Source: a virus | DNA: 25,005 nt | Direction: 5' to 3' (one strand) | Virus record (IMG/VR): IMGVR_UViG_3300025687_004338 | Span: 1-25,005 of that record | Shown: positions 14,916 to 23,924 of the stretch, in pieces | Position numbering within the stretch: position 1 is the stretch's first letter | How the letters are laid out: each line of letters opens with the position of its first letter | The notes under the pieces: generated by a model | Seen by the model: only the letters and a program-made list of their open reading frames with translations | Told to the model about the DNA's origin: nothing | Databases searched by the model: none | Program-made: the position numbers and the translations under genes

Positions 14916-17900
14916 ATGGATGAAAGATCTCTGTTCTCTCGTTGGCTGGATTACGATGATTCGCTTCGCAAGGCTCGCAATGGCTTTGCTGAACAGATGC
15001 TATCTCGTCTCCCTGAAGACGTTGCGCCTGTTGGTATAGGCCGTGAGGCGCATGAGGACAAAGGCAGAGGGCTTGCTGCCTATGATGAGTATGCTTCGAT
15101 GCCTGAAGCTGAAAGGAGCTCTCCTCGAGGGCGCGAGCTGGCGGGAATAATAAAGGCATACGTTCGACCACGCGAGGCTCAGTCGGAAGAATGGCGGTAT
15201 CCTCAAGAGCGAAATACCGAAGAGGTTCCTTTTTCTCTTACTCCAACACGGACAAAGCTTTCTTCTGAAGATGAGGCGCGGTTTCAGGCTTTCTATGCAA
15301 AATGGGCAAAGGTTGCTGGAATCAATCCAGATCCTGATGCTCCCGGGCATAAGTATGATTATCGTGGTGCGTTTGCTGCTGGGCATGCTCCACAGATTGA
15401 CGATACAGACGGTCTTTATCACTGGCCTTCAAAGTTCAAAGACGACGATCATCCGAATCGTTTCGTTAATGGGATAGACACAAAGTATGAACGCAAACTT
15501 TCTGCAGAAGGTCGACGTTTAGGTTTCTTAAAATCTCTCGTTGTTCCTTTCGCTACGGGGATGGCTGAATTTGGCGGTAGTTTGCTTAAAGGGGTGGATC
15601 CGTTTGTGCCTGGGGATGGCCCTATTCAGTCGTTCATGACCATGGCTGGGGAGTGGCTGCAGAACGTGCCGACTGCACAGATGCAAGCAGACTCTGAATA
15701 CATGCAGTCTCGTCCGATGTGGATTGCGGATCCGGAGAAACCGTGGACTCAGGAGCTGAAGGATCTCCCTGATGTTATCAATGGCTGGGCAGCTCGAGCG
15801 TCTGCCAATGCTGGTCTTATGATTATCGGTATGGCTGGTGGTGCTGCTGGAGCCGCTGTCTTTGGGCAACTTGGCCCACAGGCCGCTACTCCGGAAGAAG
15901 CTGCTACAGTTCCTGTTTCAGCTGTTATCGGAGCCTTCGTGTCTCGTTGGATGGGATCAACCATCGCCATGACTGGTGTTGAAGCAGCAAACTTCCTCGA
16001 AATGTCTGAGCGTGAATACGGATTAGATCGAGATATCGCCGAAAAGTATTCTCGGTTATACGGTGTTCTTTCTGGAGCTGTTGAGGGATTACAGCAGCTT
16101 TCATATCTTCGTCAGCTAAAGGGAGGAGAAGCCGAGATTGCTAAAAGGATCTTAGCTCAACAAAAAAAAGTAGGGATGCTGAAGAAGCTTGCACTCGCCA
16201 TGGGTGACGCAACGATGGAAGGTGGCGAAGAAGTCACTCAAGGCTTCTTGATGAGCAAGTTCATAAAGCAAGCGATTGCAGAACAAAGAGAACGCAATCC
16301 TGACTGGCATCCGACCAAAGAGGCTGAGGATTATACGCTATCGGAAGCGAAGACTGACTTTACTCTTGGCACAGTACTTGGTGGCATTTACAAGCTTACA
16401 GGATCAACTGCGAATATGATTCGCGGCAATGTGGATCCACAGACACAGCAGAAGTCGTTCGCCGCTCAGCGTGTCATTCAAGGTTCCGGTATTGTACGGA
16501 CAGATGATCTTCGTCGACTAGGCAAGCAGGTTGGTGAAGTCGTTATGGATCCTGACCAGGCCAAGACACGTATAGGCGGCAAGGTTCGTAGAGGGTCTAT
16601 CTTTGACAGGAACACGAATCGTAATGCTCGTGTCATGGAAGATATGTTAGCAGAGTACAAGAAGATGCTCAGCGATCCTGACATCGATGCTGATCTTGAA
16701 ATCGGTCGATGGTTGGCGAATCGTTTTGGGATGATCGAAGCTGAGAGCGCAAATGATTTCGAATCGCTCGAGGAGGCTCGCAAGCGTGGAGAACTGAAGA
16801 AGGCCAAGTTTGGTGTTGGCGTGAACAAGACGCACTACACTTGGCTGATGTCTCCTGACTTCTCTCGTGGCGAAGACGGAGTGAGGCTTGCTAATGCTTA
16901 CGGGCTGGCGATGGAGATCGAAGATCCGAAGGAGTTTGCTTCTCGTGCTTCAGTACTTAGCGAAGAGGATCTTCATAATGATGATTACATGAGTATGATA
17001 TTTGCTCGCAGGAAGAATCGGGATCCGGAAGAGATAAAGCTTCAGTCCGAGATGCTGAGAGCTGCGAAGCAAGAGGGATTTGTAGATGATATTGCGATCG
17101 CTCCTTTGGTTATCGGATGGTTCTCGAAAAAGCAGCTTAGTGAAGCTGGCTACGGTACGTCTTTGGATCATGCAAAGAGCAGGACGCTAGAAGACGGAAC
17201 GGTTCAGTACTTAGTAACGCCGCTTGCTAACGTCCGGATCAATGAGCAGGGTAAGCGGATCCTGAACGTTTCATCGATGGCAGGAGTAGGGAACATCACG
17301 GAAGATGTCATCGAGGCAATGACTCGTAACGACATGCTTACTCAGCTGATCGCGAGCGGAAGCCCTAAGCAACAGGAAGCTGCAGCCAAGATGATTGGTA
17401 TCCGTGGGAAATGGCTGAGCCAGGCTAAGTCCTATCTGCAGAGGATAGCAAATTCGAATGCTGATATTCCAAGCATCGAGGAGCTGAAGAAGCGCAAGAG
17501 AGAGACGCACACCAAGGATGCTCCGAAGATCCTGAGTCGACTGAGGGGCCGCTTGATTGATCGCATGAATGCCGTAGCCGAGATGCATGCTCGATATCAG
17601 CGCGGGAACGAGGCTAACTCTGAGATCGTAGAGAACACTTTACAGGCTTTGAATGGCGCGAAAGAGATTCTTGCTGATGATATTTCGTGGGAACAGGCCG
17701 AACTGGTGCTTCGAAAACTTTATGATGCAGAGGGGAAGCTCGGTAGTAAGAGCCCAGTTGCAGCGGCTGAGAGGCTTTTGTCACTGAGTGATGTCGAGCT
17801 TCTATCCAAAACTTTGAGCTATCATCTGGACAAGAACAAGAAAGCTGATTCAGCGGAATTCTCATTACTGAAAGAATCGAAGGTTCTTAATGAGGCATTA

Positions 17901-20900
17901 CTGGATCTTGCTGGCGAAAGATTGTCGACTTTGCTCACATACGGCAATGTCGAAGCTGTGTCGCCTGACGTTTTGGGTTTCGAGTTCCAGCTTGATGAAG
18001 AGGTTGGTGAGGGTGCCGAGGCCGTACAGGGCCGCTCAGAGGCTCCAGAAGACGTATCCGAAGAAGCTGAAGTTGAGGGTGAAGGAGCTCCTGTAGATGA
18101 ATTGCCACCGCTTACCGAGGAGGATGAGGCTGTTGTCGAGGAGCTTGAGAAGGCTTTCGGGGTAGAGAAGAGCGTGAATGAGATCCTTGGAGACTCCTAT
18201 TCGATCGAAGTAATACAGTCTGACACGGCTCCTGAAGGGATAGATCAGGACGCTTGGGATCGCATGTCGCCTGAAGGAAGAGCAAAGGCTATCGGGAGGC
18301 CGCCGACCAAGAAGCAGATGATTGACAAAGCGTTAATCGATAAGAAAGAAGCGGTTCTTCGAAGGCAGATCGAAGAGATCGGGAATAAGCTAGGTAGATC
18401 TTATCTCCGGATCCTCGACGTTATAGACACGCTTCACGACGAACAAGGGATTTCCATGGGTGATATTCAGAAGACTCTCGAGAAAGAGTATCGTGCTGGA
18501 GAAGGTGGCGTAATGGGTGTCATTGAGAACGAGATTCCTGCAGATTTGGGAGAGTTCCTTGAGCAAGTTGATATCGCTGCGTTAGTGAAGCTTTACGAGG
18601 AGGATCCATTTAAGGCCCGGGAGCGGCTGTTTGATTCTTCTATTCTTCTGGAGAATACGCTGAAGGCGAAAGCTCTCGGCATAACGGATCCTGCTCTTGC
18701 TGCCTTTTGGGATGCTCGCAAGCTGAATACGAAGCTCGCTATTCTGGAAGCATCTGGATCCTTGATAAAAGACATCAAGTCCGAGAACCGGAGAGAGATT
18801 GCTGAAGATTTCATAGATCGAATCAATGAGTTCATTCGGGATCCACATGAGAAAACTCGTGATGAGTTCGATGCTGCTCTTGGTCGCTTTGCAAAAGTTC
18901 TGGACTATGAGGCACTTGTCTCAAGTAAGCCACGCCTAAAGCTGAAGAATGATGTGGAGTTGGGGCTTACGGACATAGAGATTCAGGAAGCATTCGAAGG
19001 AATGCCAGGCACTCTCCGGAAGGATCTCTACATCAGCCTGGTCAACAAAGCTATTGAGAACGAATACGACTCGGTATCGTTGCTTGCGTCGTCGACGAAA
19101 GCTTTCGACGAAGGGATCCGTCTTGCTGGAACAATCGACGAGCTGGCAGAAGTTGATGAAAACAATGATCTTTCAGAAGAGATAGAGAATCAAATCAAAG
19201 AGTCGACATCGATGTTCGATGATCATGCGAGGATGGAGAGAAGGTCGAACTATCTCGAGGATCGCCTCGATCGCCAGAAGGAAGATGGCTTTGAGTTTCC
19301 GTCTCCTCAGACAGTACCACTGAAAGAATCACTGAAGCTTGTCGCTGTTCTGGACATAGGAAGCTTGAATGGAATGAATACGATTCTATCTGGATCCAAT
19401 GGGATCCTGAATGATGTTCCTGTTCAGGTTGCAGCAGCTCCGAACTTCTTCGATCAAGGAAAGCCTCAGATCAAGATCTCATACGGATCCTCTTATACGC
19501 TCTCTTCCGGAAGAAAGGCTCGACAGAACGAGCGATGGTTTACCATTACCCGAAGGGCTGCGGCCAAGATGAAGGAGATGAGGATCCAAGCTTCAAAGAA
19601 AATCGGGCCCGGGCAACCTCCTATGGATTTCAACTATACAGGGGAAGGCAGTCCTCAGCAGCAATGGACAGATCTGTATATTCAGCACCAAGAAGAACTG
19701 AATGCTGCTCTTGGTCGCAAGACTCCGATCGATCGCGAACCTTTCGAGAAGACAAAAGCAAACCCGAATGCGTCTATTCGCGCGGCTGTTGATATCGTTG
19801 ATGCTGTTATCGTCTTCTATAACTCGAATCAGCTTGGCGGTATTGAGAACAAGTATGCTATGGCTGTCGGGCAATTCACCCGTACTGGCAGAGTTCCACC
19901 TGTTAAAGGTTTGACTGGGATGCGAGTGAATGACTGGGATCTCTCTCAGCATAATGCTACCAGAGCGACAGAGACTTACAGGTCTGTACTTCCTCTGGAT
20001 ACAGCAAAGCTTTCGAGCGAACAGATGGCTGCAGCTATTCGCTCCTTTGTCTATGAGAATTCAGCACAGCGTATTGCTCTTGTCGGAGGAGTGCCGAAGA
20101 CAGGATCTCCGAGAGAACAGAAGATACGAGCTACTCTGAATGCTGCATTGAACGAAGCTGGACAGATGGATCCCGACTACAAGGAGACGATCTCTACGGA
20201 AGCACAGCTTGAACAGGCTGAAGGAATGGTCGCTTTCCAGAATTGGCTGGTTGCTAAGGTCGGTCGTGGTAGCAATGCTCTCCTGATCAACATCGTCAAG
20301 CAGCTTGAATCGAACAATGCTCGATATGAAGCAGAGAATCTTCACACCGTCGACGGTATCGCCAATTATCTATGGAGCTTGCCGAAGAAAAACCGCTGGG
20401 CAAAGCTGAAGTATTATCTCACGAAAGTAAACTTCGAGAAGATTGCAGATCAGCTCGAGGATGGAGGGGAATTCAAGAAGCACCATGATCCAACTCCTCA
20501 AGACTCGATGATCCTGAAGGCTGCAGCTGAGCGGCGTAAGGAGATGGGATTACGTCAGCATGCATCCGAAACCGGAGAATACAATCACGACTTAATAAAG
20601 GAGCTGGATACAGAGGAGTTTGTTAGAGAATCGCTTACCAGAGTCAGATGGACAACAGGGATTCGGACGAAGAATGGAGTTGAAATTGCTGGGAAATATA
20701 TTCGCGCCGAAGACATTATTTTTGTGGATAAGGAGCTAATCAGAAAGAAGTACAACGAAAGAGCATGGATCCATCCGAAGTTCAAAGGAGTCGATGCTCT
20801 GCCAGCAAATGCATTCAAGTCTCTGGATGAGTGGGAAGCTTTCGTTGTCATGCATGAAATCGGACATCGCATGCTCCGGAAAGCTGGTATCAATATTACA

Positions 20901-23900
20901 GGAGCCGCCGCAGAGAACATCGTAAACGGCATTGCTCTTGATCGCATTGCTAATGCTAGAGCGATAAACCAGAGGCTTGCGAGCGAGCAAGAGGCGAAGG
21001 CTATGGCTCAGGCTTTTCAAGAGAACGAGATTCAGTCGTACTTTGACAGCTTTAATGAAAGCCCATTCGAAGCATTAAATCCGGAGGACTTCAACGATCT
21101 GACGCTTCCGTACTCACCAGTAGAGTATGAAGTGTTTCAAGGACCTGGCATTGAGGTTGAAGACTCTTTCTCCATGGAGGCTGTCTCCTCGATCGTAGAA
21201 GACCTTGCAACTCTGCCAGCACCCGAAGGTAGGCATGCTCTTCGCGATGAGCTCCTCGATGCGGTACGCAAAAAGAGAGCGCGATATGATGGAGTGCTTA
21301 GAGATCTAGACGATTTCAAGAAGTGGGTGAGGTCGAATGGCATCGATGAACGCCTCGGAATGGTTATGGCTACTGTTGTTAGAGAAGATATTCCTCCGGA
21401 GAAGTGGGATGCTCTCGGGATAGACAAGAGCGATCAGATCAAGATGCAACGGATACTCGACAGCAATCCTGCTTTCGTTACAGATCTCGGCAGGAAAGCG
21501 CATGTAATGCTGGATGAGTTGTTCGCTGATTTCAATCGGCTGTCTTCTGAGATGACAGATGAAGAGTTCATTCGCTTCTATCGCGAGAATTATGTTCCGC
21601 ATCTTTATATCCCGAAGAAGGTAGACCGCAACAAGAGCAGGAGTCTTGAGGCTCGATCGGCAAACCAAAGGGTATTCAATACATTCGTGGAAGCAGAACA
21701 GGCTGGTTACGTTCCGCTGTCTCTGGAGATCGATAAGCTGATAGCTCGCTATGCTGAGATGAATTACTCCCTTATCGCAAATAGGACAGTCCTCGAGGCT
21801 GCTCCTATGATCATGAGCCCTGATGGAGATCCAATGGTCATCACTCGATATGCTACGGATCCGGATGCTCGTGTTCCTATTGCTGATAAAGTTGAGCAAA
21901 GCCTGGCTGAGTTTATAGCTGATAGACTTGGTGTAGTATCGAAGTCGCTTCCGGATCTTATCAGGAGATTCAATAGCAATCGTGGTGATTATGTTAAGAT
22001 GAGATCTCCATACAAAGGAGTTCAGGAGTACTGGGTTCATCCGGATGCGGTGAACACTATGAAGTGGGTTCTGAACCAAGGGCCGCAAGGAAGGCTCTCG
22101 AAGGTTATGAACGTCATTCTCAGGGTCAACAACTGGGCTAAGTTCTCTGCTCTCGGGTTGTCTTTCTTCCATCACTTTGCCTTGACTGAATCATACATAG
22201 CTGCCAATGGAGGCAAGGCTGCAGCGGAAACATTCTTGCTGGATCCGGTTCGCGTGTGGTTCCGGAAAACTCCTTGGCAGAAGTTCTTGGATAAGACGAA
22301 GACGGATGCAGAATTCTCTGACCTTGCTCGAGAGTTTCTTGAGTCTGGTTTACAGGTAAATACATCTCCGACTTATGACATCTCTCAAATCGAACAGGAT
22401 CTTGATCATGTGCTGGCGTGGGCGAAAGCTCACAATGTGCGATCGGCAAAGGTTGCTGCAAAGATGATTAGGGCATACAAAGGATTTGTCGATAAGCATC
22501 TATGGAATTCGATGCTCCCCGGCATGAAGCTCTATACAGCTCACAGATTGCTGGAACAGTACGAAGGCATTGCTCAAGAAAAAGGGATGGCCCTCGATCG
22601 CAAGCATGTGATGGAGCAGATCTCTGCTTACGTTAACTATGCTTATGGCGGTATTGAGTTTGAGCGATACATGGGCATGACTCCTAATGTTCGCAAAGTT
22701 TTGACGCTTGCTGTCTTCGCTCCGGACTGGACGATCTCGAATATGAACATCGCAGACGTTCTCAATATCGGCGGCGGCAAGTCTCCTATCATGCTGAACG
22801 AGATGCAGAAGCATTACTGGCCTTGGATGGCATTCGTTATTACAGCGATACCTGCAGCTGTTCAGGCATTGATATACGGTGCCGTAGGTGCTCTTGGTGG
22901 TGATCGCGATGAAGATGACCAGGCTTTCATGTTTAAGAACGAGACAGGACAGCAGCTCGCCATCGATGTCACTCCGATACTCAGGCTGATTTCTCCGACT
23001 GCAGAGGGAACGCTGGCTGATGTCGATCTCGGCATTGCCAAGGAGAAGCGGTACTACATCACGTTCGGAAAGCAAGCTCGAGAAGTCGGAAGTCTAGTCG
23101 GGAATCCGTTACATACATTCTACAGCAAGACTTCTATCTTTGCTCGTATCGCCATGGAGCAGATCACTGGAACAAGTGGAGATTTCGATATGCCATGGAG
23201 GGGCAAGCCTTTCTGGAGTTCTCTGCCATTGCGAGCTGAAGAGGTCGGAAAGAAGTTCGTCCCGATGTCTGTCGCTTCTGTTGTGTTTGATGATCGTCCT
23301 TCAACTCTGTTCGCTCCCGGGCGATTCGGAATGAGTCGATTCAAGGCCAAAGAAGCGATGACTGAGATCTTTGAGGCTTATGCTAATCCTACATTCTGGA
23401 ATCGATTAACCAAAGGCGGGGAGACTAAGTATGTGGAGAAGCTGGACTCTCTGGTGGTCAACGTTGCTGAAGCATTGCGAGCTAATGTAGGAGATCAAGG
23501 CGACCAAGTTGCTGAAGCAATTATCTCTCAGGCTGCTGGCAACGTGAAGAAGAAGTATTACGAAGAGTTCTTTGATGCTCTGAATAAAGAGGATTACAAG
23601 AAGCTCGATGAAGCAGCTCAATCAATCATACGCTTGGGCGGTGCTGTCGACGGTTTCAACAGCTCGATGAATTTCAAGTTTGAAAAGAGAGAAGGAGTCG
23701 AGTACACCTACGAGAAGAAGATGGTAGTCGAAGAGGCCGTTCATGCTGCTGAAGAAAAGATGGGTAGACCACGAAGTATTTCAACTGATGAACGGAAAAT
23801 GATACGCGAATTAAAGAAAGCAAGTGGAGGATCAAGCCATGTCGAGAGGTATCTACGGAATCAGCGATACGGGTCTGCTAACAGGGGTGCAGCGTCACAG

Positions 23901-23924
23901 CGGAGAGATTCAGTTCGTTACTGA
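14916..23924 (+). CDS. Giant (3002-residue) virion / ejection protein with zinc metallopeptidase motif
   Basis: TAGGAG (14905-14910) precedes the ATG. This gene fills over a third of the window. Regions visible: a conserved phage motif at residues 146-180 (KYDYRG ... HWPSKFK, then HPNRF); a hydrophobic Gly/Ala stretch at about 295-365 (around GLMIIGMAGGAAGAAVF) that could insert in a membrane; a GGEEVTQGF segment near 436; an acidic linker at about 1026-1082; long helical regions; HEIGH at 1980-1984 followed by Glu2000 and Asn2004, the pattern of gluzincin-type metallopeptidases; then, from about 2406 to 2610, NWAKFSALGLSFFHHF ... APDWTIS, a region I know from large phage virion proteins; and a hydrophobic helix at 2634-2660. 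I infer an internal protein ejected into the host, with a protease that may cleave itself, other virion proteins or host targets. No RNA polymerase or lysozyme motif was found. Confidence 0.7.
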   Translation: MDERSLFSRWLDYDDSLRKARNGFAEQMLSRLPEDVAPVGIGREAHEDKGRGLAAYDEYASMPEAERSSPRGRELAGIIKAYVRPREAQSEEWRYPQERNTEEVPFSLTPTRTKLSSEDEARFQAFYAKWAKVAGINPDPDAPGHKYDYRGAFAAGHAPQIDDTDGLYHWPSKFKDDDHPNRFVNGIDTKYERKLSAEGRRLGFLKSLVVPFATGMAEFGGSLLKGVDPFVPGDGPIQSFMTMAGEWLQNVPTAQMQADSEYMQSRPMWIADPEKPWTQELKDLPDVINGWAARASANAGLMIIGMAGGAAGAAVFGQLGPQAATPEEAATVPVSAVIGAFVSRWMGSTIAMTGVEAANFLEMSEREYGLDRDIAEKYSRLYGVLSGAVEGLQQLSYLRQLKGGEAEIAKRILAQQKKVGMLKKLALAMGDATMEGGEEVTQGFLMSKFIKQAIAEQRERNPDWHPTKEAEDYTLSEAKTDFTLGTVLGGIYKLTGSTANMIRGNVDPQTQQKSFAAQRVIQGSGIVRTDDLRRLGKQVGEVVMDPDQAKTRIGGKVRRGSIFDRNTNRNARVMEDMLAEYKKMLSDPDIDADLEIGRWLANRFGMIEAESANDFESLEEARKRGELKKAKFGVGVNKTHYTWLMSPDFSRGEDGVRLANAYGLAMEIEDPKEFASRASVLSEEDLHNDDYMSMIFARRKNRDPEEIKLQSEMLRAAKQEGFVDDIAIAPLVIGWFSKKQLSEAGYGTSLDHAKSRTLEDGTVQYLVTPLANVRINEQGKRILNVSSMAGVGNITEDVIEAMTRNDMLTQLIASGSPKQQEAAAKMIGIRGKWLSQAKSYLQRIANSNADIPSIEELKKRKRETHTKDAPKILSRLRGRLIDRMNAVAEMHARYQRGNEANSEIVENTLQALNGAKEILADDISWEQAELVLRKLYDAEGKLGSKSPVAAAERLLSLSDVELLSKTLSYHLDKNKKADSAEFSLLKESKVLNEALLDLAGERLSTLLTYGNVEAVSPDVLGFEFQLDEEVGEGAEAVQGRSEAPEDVSEEAEVEGEGAPVDELPPLTEEDEAVVEELEKAFGVEKSVNEILGDSYSIEVIQSDTAPEGIDQDAWDRMSPEGRAKAIGRPPTKKQMIDKALIDKKEAVLRRQIEEIGNKLGRSYLRILDVIDTLHDEQGISMGDIQKTLEKEYRAGEGGVMGVIENEIPADLGEFLEQVDIAALVKLYEEDPFKARERLFDSSILLENTLKAKALGITDPALAAFWDARKLNTKLAILEASGSLIKDIKSENRREIAEDFIDRINEFIRDPHEKTRDEFDAALGRFAKVLDYEALVSSKPRLKLKNDVELGLTDIEIQEAFEGMPGTLRKDLYISLVNKAIENEYDSVSLLASSTKAFDEGIRLAGTIDELAEVDENNDLSEEIENQIKESTSMFDDHARMERRSNYLEDRLDRQKEDGFEFPSPQTVPLKESLKLVAVLDIGSLNGMNTILSGSNGILNDVPVQVAAAPNFFDQGKPQIKISYGSSYTLSSGRKARQNERWFTITRRAAAKMKEMRIQASKKIGPGQPPMDFNYTGEGSPQQQWTDLYIQHQEELNAALGRKTPIDREPFEKTKANPNASIRAAVDIVDAVIVFYNSNQLGGIENKYAMAVGQFTRTGRVPPVKGLTGMRVNDWDLSQHNATRATETYRSVLPLDTAKLSSEQMAAAIRSFVYENSAQRIALVGGVPKTGSPREQKIRATLNAALNEAGQMDPDYKETISTEAQLEQAEGMVAFQNWLVAKVGRGSNALLINIVKQLESNNARYEAENLHTVDGIANYLWSLPKKNRWAKLKYYLTKVNFEKIADQLEDGGEFKKHHDPTPQDSMILKAAAERRKEMGLRQHASETGEYNHDLIKELDTEEFVRESLTRVRWTTGIRTKNGVEIAGKYIRAEDIIFVDKELIRKKYNERAWIHPKFKGVDALPANAFKSLDEWEAFVVMHEIGHRMLRKAGINITGAAAENIVNGIALDRIANARAINQRLASEQEAKAMAQAFQENEIQSYFDSFNESPFEALNPEDFNDLTLPYSPVEYEVFQGPGIEVEDSFSMEAVSSIVEDLATLPAPEGRHALRDELLDAVRKKRARYDGVLRDLDDFKKWVRSNGIDERLGMVMATVVREDIPPEKWDALGIDKSDQIKMQRILDSNPAFVTDLGRKAHVMLDELFADFNRLSSEMTDEEFIRFYRENYVPHLYIPKKVDRNKSRSLEARSANQRVFNTFVEAEQAGYVPLSLEIDKLIARYAEMNYSLIANRTVLEAAPMIMSPDGDPMVITRYATDPDARVPIADKVEQSLAEFIADRLGVVSKSLPDLIRRFNSNRGDYVKMRSPYKGVQEYWVHPDAVNTMKWVLNQGPQGRLSKVMNVILRVNNWAKFSALGLSFFHHFALTESYIAANGGKAAAETFLLDPVRVWFRKTPWQKFLDKTKTDAEFSDLAREFLESGLQVNTSPTYDISQIEQDLDHVLAWAKAHNVRSAKVAAKMIRAYKGFVDKHLWNSMLPGMKLYTAHRLLEQYEGIAQEKGMALDRKHVMEQISAYVNYAYGGIEFERYMGMTPNVRKVLTLAVFAPDWTISNMNIADVLNIGGGKSPIMLNEMQKHYWPWMAFVITAIPAAVQALIYGAVGALGGDRDEDDQAFMFKNETGQQLAIDVTPILRLISPTAEGTLADVDLGIAKEKRYYITFGKQAREVGSLVGNPLHTFYSKTSIFARIAMEQITGTSGDFDMPWRGKPFWSSLPLRAEEVGKKFVPMSVASVVFDDRPSTLFAPGRFGMSRFKAKEAMTEIFEAYANPTFWNRLTKGGETKYVEKLDSLVVNVAEALRANVGDQGDQVAEAIISQAAGNVKKKYYEEFFDALNKEDYKKLDEAAQSIIRLGGAVDGFNSSMNFKFEKREGVEYTYEKKMVVEEAVHAAEEKMGRPRSISTDERKMIRELKKASGGSSHVERYLRNQRYGSANRGAASQRRDSVRY

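Noticed and set aside
19321-20160. Possible SLOG-like nucleotide-binding module in the giant protein (VDAVIVFYNSNQLGG, then RIALVGGVPKTGSPREQK)
   Set aside because: The two stretches are only suggestive, lie about 100 residues apart, and lack a pattern I can match with confidence.
21306-22175. 289-residue minus-strand open frame
   Set aside because: It lies wholly within the giant gene, has no ribosome site or neighbours on its strand, and its Ile/Arg/Ser/His-rich composition is that of an antisense shadow.
14916-23924. Virion-packaged RNA polymerase of the N4 type, suggested by the 3000-residue length
   Set aside because: I looked for the single-subunit polymerase motifs (DxxGR, Rx3Kx6-7YG, HDS) and found none in order. 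The hydrophobic segments and HEIGH motif point elsewhere.
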